A stretch of DNA of 9,671 bases from Actinomyces sp. (lineage in GTDB: Bacteria > Actinomycetota > Actinomycetes > Actinomycetales > Actinomycetaceae), in contig DUQT01000132.1 in the NCBI GenBank assembly GCA_012837655.1, positions 1 to 9,671 of the forward strand, read 5' to 3'. Positions 1 through 7,269 of the stretch are shown piece after piece. Within the stretch, counting starts at the first letter, position 1. Each line of letters opens with the position of its first letter. The notes under the pieces are model-generated. The model ran no database searches, was not told where the DNA came from, and worked only from the letters and a program-made list of their open reading frames with translations. The position numbers and the translations under genes were made by a program.

Positions 1-1
1 C

Positions 2-352
2 TCGGTCACGGTTGATGGGGAAGAAGTCAAGCCTAATGATGAAGGCAAGTACGTCTACCCCTACGGTAAGACCATCATCGTGACAGCTACCCCGGCAGAG
101 GGCTACACGTTCTCTGATGACGCTCAAACCGAGTGGTCCTGGACCGCAATGCTTGCAGGGGAATGTGAACCTTCGACACCGACCACTCCCAGCGAGCCCG
201 GTGAGTCAGGTAAGCCTAGTCAGCCGGGTAAGCCTGGCAAGCCAAGCCTGCCAAAGACCGGTGTTTCAACGGCAGGGCTACTGCTGCTGATGTCGGGTCT
301 TGGCGCTGCGGGTATCACGGCTACCAGGATCTCGCGTTCAAAGCGTAGCTAG
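2..352 (+). CDS. C-terminal end of an LPXTG cell-wall-anchored surface protein (5'-partial)
   Basis: The frame is open from the first bases and stops at TAG 350-352, so only the last 116 residues are present. Residues 1-57 are a beta-rich segment (…TVDGEEV…, …TATPAEGYTF…) like the small repeat modules that precede the anchor in many actinobacterial surface proteins. About residues 58-82 are a Pro/Gly/Ser/Lys-rich spacer (repeated GKP and PSxP units) of the kind that spans the wall. The sortase signal LPKTG is at residues 83-87 (nt 248-262), followed by a hydrophobic helix of about 22 residues and a basic tail ending RSKRS. A sortase would be expected to cleave between T and G and link the protein to peptidoglycan. 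Its ligand or role cannot be read from this fragment. A GTG at 80 is internal, not a real start. The next gene is separated by a strong terminator, so pth is a separate unit. Confidence 0.93.
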   Translation, partial: SVTVDGEEVKPNDEGKYVYPYGKTIIVTATPAEGYTFSDDAQTEWSWTAMLAGECEPSTPTTPSEPGESGKPSQPGKPGKPSLPKTGVSTAGLLLLMSGLGAAGITATRISRSKRS

Positions 353-364
353 TCCCAAGTATTA

Positions 365-409
365 GTTAGTGCTTCAAGGCGTGACCAACGCCCGAAGTGC
401 GTGGCTAAC
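365..409 (+). other. Imperfect stem-loop just after the surface-protein gene
   Basis: Nested complementary arms are visible: GTTAG (365-369) with CTAAC (405-409), TGCTTC (370-375) with GAAGTG (394-399, containing a G·T pair), and GGCGT (378-382) with ACGCC (388-392), closing a short GACCA loop. No T-run follows, so it is a weak terminator candidate. It could instead stabilise the 3' end of the surface-protein mRNA. Confidence 0.35.
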
Positions 410-472
410 ACATGACTAGCTGAGCCGAGAGCAGAGCTAGCACGTGACTAGCTGAGCTGAAAGCAAGGCTAA
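402..472 (+). repeat. Degenerate 32-nt tandem repeat in the surface protein–pth gap
   Basis: Two adjacent 32-nt units (402-433 and 434-465) agree at about 26 of 32 positions. The best-conserved part is TGACTAGCTGAG (413-424 and 445-456). A third copy starts at 466 (AGGCTAAC…) and decays. The second unit contains CACGTG (441-446) inside a near-palindrome, GCTAG-CACGTGA-CTAGC (437-453). No ORF runs through it. Its function is unknown. Confidence 0.55.
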
Positions 473-486
473 CTCTCAACAGATTG

Positions 487-526
487 GGGGAGTGAAGGCT
501 GAATTAACAGCCTTCACTCCCTCTTT
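487..526 (+). terminator. Strong stem-loop terminator upstream of pth
   Basis: A perfect 14-bp stem (488-501, GGGAGTGAAGGCTG, with 508-521) closes a 6-nt AATTAA loop and is followed by a short T-rich tail (TCTTT, 522-526). It fits an intrinsic terminator for transcription coming from the surface-protein gene. The stem is nearly symmetric but has no T-run on the other side, so the + direction is favoured. Confidence 0.8.
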
Positions 527-549
527 CAATTGGTTGTCCGGCTAGTTGG

Positions 550-555
550 TACAGT
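550..555 (+). promoter_or_regulatory. -10-like box (TACAGT) placed for a leaderless pth transcript
   Basis: TACAGT fits the actinobacterial TANNNT -10 pattern and ends 6 nt before the pth GTG at 562, so transcription would start at or within a base of the start codon. No convincing -35 lies at the usual distance, and no purine-rich ribosome-binding site precedes the GTG. Leaderless mRNAs with this geometry are common in Actinobacteria. It sits just after the upstream terminator, where a new promoter is needed. Confidence 0.5.
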
Positions 556-561
556 GGATGC

Positions 562-1164
562 GTGCAAGAAACAGGGAATCAGTGGCTTATCGTCGGCCTG
601 GGAAATCCGGGGGCGAAGTACGCGAATAATCGTCACAACATCGGGCATATTGTTATATCCGCGATCGCGCAGGAAAATAATGTCTCATTTTCAAGGCACC
701 GCGCAGGAGCTCAAGTGGCGAACGTTCGCATTGGCATGCTCCCAGGTGGCAGGCCCGGACCAGCGGCAACTATTGCGTATCTCGATTCCTACATGAATGT
801 CTCGGGTGGACCGGTTTCGAAGCTGATGAAGTTTTACAACGTTGACCCTGACCACCTGCTGGTTGTTCACGATGAACTCGACCTCGCAGAACATGATCTT
901 CGCCTGAAGCGGGGCGGTGGCGAAGGCGGTCACAACGGCCTAAAGTCGATCTCGCAAATGATCGGCACGCGCGACTACAACCGTTTGCGAGTTGGTGTCG
1001 GACGCCCTCCGGGACGAATGGATCCCGCCGCGTTCGTACTGGCAGACTTCCCGAAAAAGGACTTGGACGAATGGGCCGTCACTGTCCGCGAAGCCGTTGA
1101 AGCAGTCGAGGACGTCGTCACCCTCGGCTTTGCTGAAGCACAGAAAAAACTGCACACGAAGTAG
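562..1164 (+). CDS. pth: Peptidyl-tRNA hydrolase
   Basis: This 200-residue protein is the cytosolic enzyme that cleaves the ester bond of peptidyl-tRNAs dropped by stalled ribosomes and recycles the tRNA. It is close to the family's usual length (about 190-200 aa). The N-terminal signature GLGNPGAKY…RHNIG is present, with N15 and the catalytic H25. YMNVSG carries N79, HDELDL carries D104 (the Asp that activates the histidine) and GGHNGL carries N125; these match the E. coli active-site set N10, H20, N68, D93 and N114. The start is GTG at 562. There is no ribosome-binding site, but a TACAGT box 6 nt upstream suggests a leaderless message. A 45-nt gap with a weak CCGCC/GGCGG stem (1168-1190) separates it from mfd, so the two are probably co-transcribed. 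Confidence 0.97.
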   Translation: MQETGNQWLIVGLGNPGAKYANNRHNIGHIVISAIAQENNVSFSRHRAGAQVANVRIGMLPGGRPGPAATIAYLDSYMNVSGGPVSKLMKFYNVDPDHLLVVHDELDLAEHDLRLKRGGGEGGHNGLKSISQMIGTRDYNRLRVGVGRPPGRMDPAAFVLADFPKKDLDEWAVTVREAVEAVEDVVTLGFAEAQKKLHTK

Positions 1165-1201
1165 ATTCCGCCCCGACTCCCTGCAGGCGGTTCGCATAAC
1201 T

Positions 1202-1206
1202 AGGAG
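1202..1206 (+). promoter_or_regulatory. Ribosome-binding site (AGGAG) of mfd
   Basis: AGGAG precedes two consecutive in-frame TTG codons (1210 and 1213). The gap is 3 nt to the first and 6 nt to the second, so the second TTG is the better start. Confidence 0.7.
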
Positions 1207-1212
1207 TATTTG

Positions 1213-4200
1213 TTGAAAAAACTTCGCGGCCTACTCGATGCCTTTGTTGGTGATGAGGCTGTTCAAACGGCTGTATCTTCACTCAACGGCGGGCTTAGCC
1301 CAACGATTGTGGTGTCGCAGGGCGCGTGGGCGCCACTGCTCGCAATGGCGGCGAAAGCGGAAGATTCTAAACCCCTAGTAGTCGTCACCGCGACGGGCCG
1401 CGATGGTGAATCTTTAGCGCGACACCTGCGCAACTACATTGATGGAGTCGAGGTCCTTCCCAGTTGGGAAACCCTGCCGCACGAGCGGCTCAGCCCGCAG
1501 CGCGACACCATGGCGCGTCGAGTCGCAGTTATGCGCCGACTCGCTCACCCCGAAGGTGAAATCGGGTCCCGCATGGGGCCGATCCGCGTCCTGATCGTCC
1601 CGCTTCGCGCCTTCCTGCAACCAATCATCGGAGGGCTCGGCGACCTCGAACCACTGCGCCTAAAAGTCGGCAACGTCGTCGACCTGGAAAACCTTGTCGA
1701 TCGCTTGGCGAACCTCGGATACGAGCGCACCGAAGTCGTCCACAAACGTGGCGAAATGGCGGTGCGCGGCGGAATTTTAGACGTGTTCGCACCCATCGAC
1801 CCGCATCCAATTCGCGTGGAACTTTTCGGCGACGAGGTCGATGATATCCGCTACTTCTCAGTATCGGACCAGCGCACAGTTGGCGAAGCCGAAGATGGTC
1901 TGTGGGCGCCGGCGGCACGCGAACTCCTGCTCACTGAAGAAGTGCGCGAGCGCGCCTCCAAGATCATTGACAAGCTTCCCGGTGCGGGCCAGATGCTGGA
2001 ACTCATCTCTGAAGGCATCACTGTTGAAGGAATGGAGTCGCTCAGCCCCGTCCTCGTGGATCATATGGACACGATTTTGGACCTTGTTGACGCGGATTCC
2101 GAGGTCGTAATTGTGGAACCGCAGCGGGTCGAATCGCGCACGGACGACCTGGTTGCGACCACGCAGGAATTCCTTGAAGCCGCGTGGACCGGCGCTGCCG
2201 CGGGTGGGGAAATTCCGATTCAGGCGGGGCGGGCGTCCTTCAAGACACTCGCGGAAATGCGCGCGATTGCAAAGGAAAAGGGTTACGGCTGGGCGCAGTT
2301 CACGACCTTGCCGTCAATGGATTTGGCGGACGCGATCGCGGAATCTGGATCGCAGCACGGGCCGGTTGTCGCGTCGCACACGCTCATGCAGATCGGCAGT
2401 CGGGACGTTCAGCCATACCGTGGAAAGATTGACGAGGCCGTTGCTGACTTGCGCGGTTTGCAAAAGGACGGGTGGAGGCTCGTTGTAACTACGCGCGGTC
2501 CGGGACCGGCGAAGCGCATTGCGGACGTCTTGAATCAGGAGTTCGTGCCCGCGCGGATTGTGGAGCAGCTGGATGAGGCGCCGGATTCGGATGTCGTCCA
2601 GGTGCTCGCGGCTGATGCGGGGCCGGGGTTTGTTGCGGAGCATTTGCAACTCGGTGTCATAACGGAGACCGACCTGACTGGGCGTGCTGGGCCGTCGACT
2701 GCGGAAATGCGGAAGATGCCGGCGCGGCGCCGCAAGGGCGTTGACCCGCTGACTTTGAAGAAGGGCGACCTGGTCGTCCACGAACAGCACGGTATCGGCA
2801 AGTTCTTGGAGATGGTTTCGCGAACTATGGGGCGCGGTGCCGAAGCGGTTACGCGCGACTACCTGCTGATCGAATACGCGCCGACGCGGCGCGGCCAGCC
2901 TGGCGACAAACTGTATGTTCCAACCGACCAGTTGGATCAGGTTTCGAAGTATTCGGGGTCTGACCAGCCGAAGCTGTCAAAAATGGGTGGCGCTGAGTGG
3001 CAGAAAACGAAGGCGAAGGCCCGCAAGGCAGTCAAGGAAATCGCGGGTGAGCTGGTGCGCCTTTACGCCGCGAGGCAGTCAACGAAGGGACACGCGTATT
3101 CCCCGGATACTCCCTGGCAGCGCGAACTGGAGGATGCCTTCCCCTACGTTGAAACGCCCGACCAGTTGGTAACTATCGACGAGGTCAAAGCCGACATGGA
3201 GAAAACCGTCCCCATGGACCGGCTCCTGTGCGGCGACGTTGGGTATGGAAAGACCGAGATCGCGGTTCGCGCCGCGTTCAAGGCCGTGCAAGACGGCAAG
3301 CAGGTCGCCATCCTCGTCCCCACCACGCTGCTGGTGCAGCAGCACCAGGAAACCTTCCAGGAACGCTACGCAGGTTTTCCCGTCGAGGTCGCAGCTCTAT
3401 CCCGCTTTTCCACAAAGGCTGAGGCTGAAGATATTCGCAAGCGGCTCCTAAGCGGAGGGGTGGACATTGTTATTGGTACGCACTCCCTGCTGACAGGAAC
3501 GGTGCGGTTTAAGGACCTCGGTCTGGTGATTATCGATGAGGAACAGCGCTTCGGTGTTGAACACAAGGAAACCTTGAAGCAGCTGCGCACGGACGTGGAC
3601 GTGCTGTCGATGTCGGCAACACCAATCCCGCGCACACTGGAAATGGCTGTAACCGGAATCCGGGAGATGTCCCTTCTGGCAACTCCGCCCGAGGAACGCC
3701 AACCCATCCTGACCTTCGTTGGTGCCTACACGGATGAACAGGTTTCCGCCGCGATCAAGCGCGAACTACTCCGCGACGGCCAGGTGTTCTACATCCACAA
3801 CCGCGTGGAAGACATCAACAAGGTCGCAGCCCACGTCCAGGAACTCGTTCCCGAAGCGCGCGTCGCAATCGCACACGGCAAACTCAGCGAGACCGAGCTT
3901 GAGCGCGTCATCGTTGACTTCTGGAACCGCGAGTTCGACGTCCTCGTATGTACGACTATTGTTGAGACCGGTTTGGATATTTCCAACGCGAACACCCTGA
4001 TCGTTGACCGCGCGGACGCTATGGGACTGGCGCAACTTCACCAGTTGCGAGGTCGCGTCGGCCGTGGCCGTGACCGCGGCTACGCCTACTTCCTCTATCC
4101 GGGCGACAAGGTCCTGACCGAAACGGCGCACGAGCGCCTCACCACGATCGCGGCGAACACCGACCTCGGGGCTGGAATTGCTGTTGCGCAAAAGGATCTT

Positions 4201-4812
4201 GAAATCCGCGGCGCCGGTAACCTGCTGGGCGGCGAACAGTCTGGACACATCGCGGGAGTCGGATTCGACCTCTATGTACGCATGGTCGCAGACGCGGTCG
4301 CAACGTACCGAGACGGCGAAAAACCAGTCCGCGAAGAAATGCGCATCGAAATTCCCGTCGACGCACACATCCCCACCGCCTACATTGACGGGGAACAGCT
4401 ACGTCTTGAAACGTACGCAAAAATTGCGGCACTTCAAACGCCTGAGGACGCGGCTGACATTCGCGAAGAACTAACCGACCGGTACGGGCCGCTTCCCGAA
4501 CAGCTACTGCTGCTATTTGCTTTGGCGGGACTGCGAGAACAGGCGCGAAGCCTTGGCGTGAAAGAGATCGTCGCGCAGGGGAAGTTCATCCGCTTCTCCC
4601 CGGTTGAGCTCGGAGACGCGCAGGCCATGCGGGTCAGGCGACTGTACCCGGGGTCGATCATTAAAACAGCGGTCAGAAGCGTCCTCGTGCCCGCCCCGAA
4701 ATCGAAAAAACTTGGTGGACCCGCCATTGTCGACCAAGAACTAATCGACTGGGTCGAGAACTTCTTGACAACAATTGTTGACTATTCTGCGAAAACGGCG
4801 GATAACCAGTGA
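1213..4812 (+). CDS. mfd: Transcription-repair coupling factor
   Basis: About 1199 residues, in the normal actinobacterial range for Mfd (E. coli 1148). Mfd is a DNA translocase that pushes stalled RNA polymerase off lesions and recruits UvrA for nucleotide-excision repair. Domains in order: a UvrB-like N-terminal module (SWETLPHERLSPQ near residue 85, GEMAVRGGILDVFAP near 180); the CarD-like RNA-polymerase-interaction domain from about residue 515 (KKGDLVVHEQHGIGKF) to about 600; an SF2 helicase pair with Walker A GDVGYGKTE (K680), DEEQRFG (D775), SATPIPRTL (801), TGLDIS (919) and QLRGRVGRG (944); and a C-terminal TRCF regulatory domain from about 1040 (IPTAYI…LRLETYAKIA…LTDRYGPLP). All helicase motifs are intact. 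The start is taken as TTG 1213 on AGGAG spacing; TTG 1210 would add one residue. It lies in the pth operon. Confidence 0.97.
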   Translation: MKKLRGLLDAFVGDEAVQTAVSSLNGGLSPTIVVSQGAWAPLLAMAAKAEDSKPLVVVTATGRDGESLARHLRNYIDGVEVLPSWETLPHERLSPQRDTMARRVAVMRRLAHPEGEIGSRMGPIRVLIVPLRAFLQPIIGGLGDLEPLRLKVGNVVDLENLVDRLANLGYERTEVVHKRGEMAVRGGILDVFAPIDPHPIRVELFGDEVDDIRYFSVSDQRTVGEAEDGLWAPAARELLLTEEVRERASKIIDKLPGAGQMLELISEGITVEGMESLSPVLVDHMDTILDLVDADSEVVIVEPQRVESRTDDLVATTQEFLEAAWTGAAAGGEIPIQAGRASFKTLAEMRAIAKEKGYGWAQFTTLPSMDLADAIAESGSQHGPVVASHTLMQIGSRDVQPYRGKIDEAVADLRGLQKDGWRLVVTTRGPGPAKRIADVLNQEFVPARIVEQLDEAPDSDVVQVLAADAGPGFVAEHLQLGVITETDLTGRAGPSTAEMRKMPARRRKGVDPLTLKKGDLVVHEQHGIGKFLEMVSRTMGRGAEAVTRDYLLIEYAPTRRGQPGDKLYVPTDQLDQVSKYSGSDQPKLSKMGGAEWQKTKAKARKAVKEIAGELVRLYAARQSTKGHAYSPDTPWQRELEDAFPYVETPDQLVTIDEVKADMEKTVPMDRLLCGDVGYGKTEIAVRAAFKAVQDGKQVAILVPTTLLVQQHQETFQERYAGFPVEVAALSRFSTKAEAEDIRKRLLSGGVDIVIGTHSLLTGTVRFKDLGLVIIDEEQRFGVEHKETLKQLRTDVDVLSMSATPIPRTLEMAVTGIREMSLLATPPEERQPILTFVGAYTDEQVSAAIKRELLRDGQVFYIHNRVEDINKVAAHVQELVPEARVAIAHGKLSETELERVIVDFWNREFDVLVCTTIVETGLDISNANTLIVDRADAMGLAQLHQLRGRVGRGRDRGYAYFLYPGDKVLTETAHERLTTIAANTDLGAGIAVAQKDLEIRGAGNLLGGEQSGHIAGVGFDLYVRMVADAVATYRDGEKPVREEMRIEIPVDAHIPTAYIDGEQLRLETYAKIAALQTPEDAADIREELTDRYGPLPEQLLLLFALAGLREQARSLGVKEIVAQGKFIRFSPVELGDAQAMRVRRLYPGSIIKTAVRSVLVPAPKSKKLGGPAIVDQELIDWVENFLTTIVDYSAKTADNQ
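4765..4806 (+). promoter_or_regulatory. Possible promoter for the lipoprotein gene, overlapping a perfect palindrome
   Basis: Inside the 3' end of mfd there are two -35-like hexamers, TTGACA (4765-4770) and TTGACT (4778-4783). The second is 17 nt from GATAAC (4801-4806), a 4/6 match to a -10. The 12-nt palindrome CAACAATTGTTG (4769-4780) sits between and over the two hexamers, an operator-like position. The region codes for protein, so chance is a real possibility. Confidence 0.3.
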
Positions 4813-4844
4813 CGTCCGGCAAGAATTTAATGATCAAGACAGCG

Positions 4845-4850
4845 TAGAAT
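4845..4850 (+). promoter_or_regulatory. Alternative -10 box (TAGAAT) upstream of the lipoprotein gene
   Basis: TAGAAT is a 5/6 match to the -10 consensus, in the 75-nt mfd–lipoprotein gap and 38 nt before the GTG start. No good -35 lies 16-18 nt upstream, which keeps confidence low. Confidence 0.3.
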
Positions 4851-4887
4851 CACAACTAGAAAGTCATAACTGAAAGGAAGCGGAACC

Positions 4888-5418
4888 GTGACGGTAAAGT
4901 CCACCTGGAAACGACTGGCTGCAGGGGCCACGGGCCTTGCGTTGGCACTCGGATTGAGCGCCTGCTCAGCGCAACCCGGCGTTGCACTAAACGTAAACGG
5001 CGTAACCTACACCGAAGATGAAGTAAGCCAGGCCGCGGACCAGATCAGCGAACTCAGCGGACAGACGTTCCCCCTTGCAGGCGTTGCGTACATGCTTGCG
5101 CAGGAACCCGCACTACGCGAGGTCGCTAACGCCAACGGGATCGACTTCTCAGAGGCCGACGCTCGCAAGGCAATGGCATCCGTTGAAGAGCAAACCGGAG
5201 TTCCGGTCAGCGACGCCGCCGTGACCGTTGTCCGCGCGAACCAGCTGTACTACCTGCTCAGCCAGTCACTGAACCCGGAAGTTGCCATCGCGATGATTCA
5301 AGAATCAATGGCTGATATGGACATTGAATACAATCCCCGCTACGGCGAACTTGGCGCCGACAACGGCATCTTCTCGCCGCAACTCGAAGGAGTCTTGGAC
5401 CTGTCCGAGCAGCAGTGA
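4888..5418 (+). CDS. Small lipoprotein resembling the SurA N-terminal region
   Basis: 176 residues starting at GTG 4888, with AAAGGAAG (4873-4880) 7 nt upstream. A basic N-region (KSTWKR), a hydrophobic core and the lipobox LSAC give a type II signal peptide with lipidation expected at C26, so the mature protein should sit on the outer face of the membrane. The mature start, VALNVNGVTYTEDEVSQAADQ, is reminiscent of the substrate-binding N-terminal region of SurA/PrsA-type chaperones. The rest is largely helical and ends with NPRYGELG, a motif I associate with actinobacterial proteins annotated as SurA N-terminal-like. No parvulin PPIase domain is present, so any role would be binding or chaperoning, not prolyl isomerisation. 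In Mycobacterium the slot between mfd and eno holds mazG and lpqU; here only this unrelated-looking lipoprotein is found. Confidence 0.85.
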   Translation: MTVKSTWKRLAAGATGLALALGLSACSAQPGVALNVNGVTYTEDEVSQAADQISELSGQTFPLAGVAYMLAQEPALREVANANGIDFSEADARKAMASVEEQTGVPVSDAAVTVVRANQLYYLLSQSLNPEVAIAMIQESMADMDIEYNPRYGELGADNGIFSPQLEGVLDLSEQQ

Positions 5419-5420
5419 TG

Positions 5421-5533
5421 CTTGGCGGGGCCTGCGCCCTGGACATGACGGGGCTTGTGTCCTGTTCTTGGCGGGGCCTGCGCCCTGGAGATGACGGGGC
5501 TTGCGTCTTGTTCTTGGCGGGGCCTGCATCCGG
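5421..5533 (+). repeat. 46-nt tandem repeat built from two diverged 23-nt halves
   Basis: CTTGGCGGGGCCTGC recurs at 5421, 5467 and 5513, an exact 46-nt period. The two full units differ at 3 of 46 positions, and the third breaks off after about 15 nt. Each unit is itself a diverged doublet: TGGCGGGGCCTG (from 5423) and TGACGGGGCTTG (from 5446) are 23 nt apart and differ mainly by C/T and G/A transitions. The array begins 2 nt after the lipoprotein stop codon. A 46-nt period is not a multiple of 3 and no ORF with a start signal uses it. Confidence 0.85.
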
Positions 5534-5551
5534 CAACGGTTCCGGTTACGC

Positions 5552-5593
5552 CTGGTTGCCAGCTGGTTAAAGTTGTGGTCTCACCTGGTTAAA
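5552..5593 (+). repeat. CTGGTT direct repeats upstream of eno
   Basis: CTGGTT occurs at 5552-5557, 5563-5568 and 5585-5590. The last two are part of the longer CTGGTTAAA (5563-5571 and 5585-5593). Spacings of 11 and 22 nt put the copies on about the same face of the DNA, which would suit a protein-binding array. The third copy lies inside the stem-loop at 5577-5607. Confidence 0.45.
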
Positions 5594-5607
5594 ACCTGTG
5601 AGAGACC
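5577..5607 (+). terminator. Stem-loop between the lipoprotein gene and eno, weak terminator candidate
   Basis: GGTCTC (5577-5582) pairs with GAGACC (5602-5607). Inner pairs CAC/GTG and GGT/ACC extend the stem with small bulges around a TAAA loop. Only TTGTG follows, not a run of T, so it may be a weak terminator for the lipoprotein transcript or an RNA element in an eno leader. Confidence 0.35.
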
Positions 5608-5611
5608 TTGT

Positions 5612-5648
5612 GATTTAGGTAAATAACTATTCGATTTAAGGTAAATCG
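5612..5648 (+). promoter_or_regulatory. Two phased palindromes (likely operator) upstream of eno
   Basis: CGATTTA-AGG-TAAATCG (5632-5648) is a perfect 7-bp inverted repeat with a 3-nt centre. A related copy, GATTTAGGTAAAT (5612-5624), has the inner ATTTA/TAAAT arms with a 2-nt centre. The two start 21 nt apart, two helical turns. They lie in an AT-rich pocket 54-90 nt before the eno start, where the promoter should be. TAGTAA/TAATAG at 5658-5666 is the best -10-like stretch downstream, with no clear -35. I do not recognise the binding factor. Confidence 0.5.
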
Positions 5649-5689
5649 TACTACCCTTAGTAATAGTCAAAGACATTGCCAACCTATAG

Positions 5690-6982
<1,293 letters not shown>

Positions 6983-7023
6983 CAGTAGCTGACAGCTCTT
7001 TGGGGAGCTAACAAGCAATAGGG

Positions 7024-7050
7024 AAACGGGGCCTTCGGGCCCCGTTTTCT
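7024..7050 (+). terminator. Strong intrinsic terminator of eno
   Basis: A perfect 10-bp stem (AAACGGGGCC 7024-7033 with GGCCCCGTTT 7038-7047) closes a TTCG tetraloop, and the stem runs into TTTTCT. It lies 41 nt after the eno stop codon. Confidence 0.93.
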
Positions 7051-7127
7051 GTGCGTTGTAGTGTGTGCGGCTTTGTGTGGATGCGGAGGTCTTCGGGCCC
7101 CGTTTTCTGTGCGCTGTAGTGTGTGCG
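7033..7127 (+). repeat. Partial duplication of the eno terminator and its downstream tail
   Basis: The 37 nt at 7033-7069 recur at 7091-7127 with one mismatch (58-nt offset). The copied block holds the loop, right arm and T-run of the terminator plus the tail ending TAGTGTGTGCG, but not the perfect left arm. Confidence 0.85.
7084..7108 (+). terminator. Secondary, degenerate terminator hairpin after eno
   Basis: The duplicated right arm GGCCCCG (7096-7102) can still pair with CGG-A-GGTC (7084-7091), giving 7 pairs with one bulged A and one G·T, a TTCG loop and a TTTTCT tail. It would be a weaker back-up to the terminator at 7024. Confidence 0.55.
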
Positions 7128-7148
7128 CCGTAGCGTTGCCGCTTGTTA

Positions 7149-7170
7149 GGGGCAGCGCCCAGCTGCGCCC
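7149..7170 (+). other. GC-rich stem-loop in the eno–ftsB gap
   Basis: GGG-GCAGC (7149-7156) pairs with GCTGC-G-CCC (7162-7170; one bulged G) around a GCCCA loop. A TTTTT run occurs only 11 nt later (7181-7185), so it is not a standard terminator. Its role is unknown. Confidence 0.3.
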
Positions 7171-7232
7171 TCGAGAATCATTTTTGGAAAACGAATTTGG
7201 ATGGTCGATGTCGCGACGCGCTCGGCGAGCGT

Positions 7233-7262
7233 TTGGGCAAGTTGGCCTCTGGTTTGTAAGAC
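7233..7262 (+). promoter_or_regulatory. Possible promoter of the ftsB-like operon
   Basis: TTGGGC (7233-7238) and TAAGAC (7257-7262) are 18 nt apart, and the -10-like box ends 7 nt before ATG 7270. A promoter is needed here because two terminators separate eno from this operon. Both hexamers are weak matches, so the placement is tentative. Confidence 0.3.
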
Positions 7263-7269
7263 TAGGAAT

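Noticed and set aside
3766..4368. Minus-strand open frame (200 codons) inside mfd
   Set aside because: It lies opposite the Mfd helicase motifs, has no ribosome-binding site of note, and its translation has no recognisable domain.
5258..5536. Minus-strand frame reading through the 46-nt repeats with QEQDTS/PGRRPRQ-like repeats
   Set aside because: The repetitive protein is a by-product of the DNA repeat; the 46-nt period shifts frame between units and the frame overlaps the lipoprotein gene.
7201..7269. ATG 7201 as the start of the FtsB-like protein
   Set aside because: The ribosome-binding site is weak and the 23 extra residues look unlike a conserved N-terminus. ATG 7270 or TTG 7273 is preferred, though not proven.
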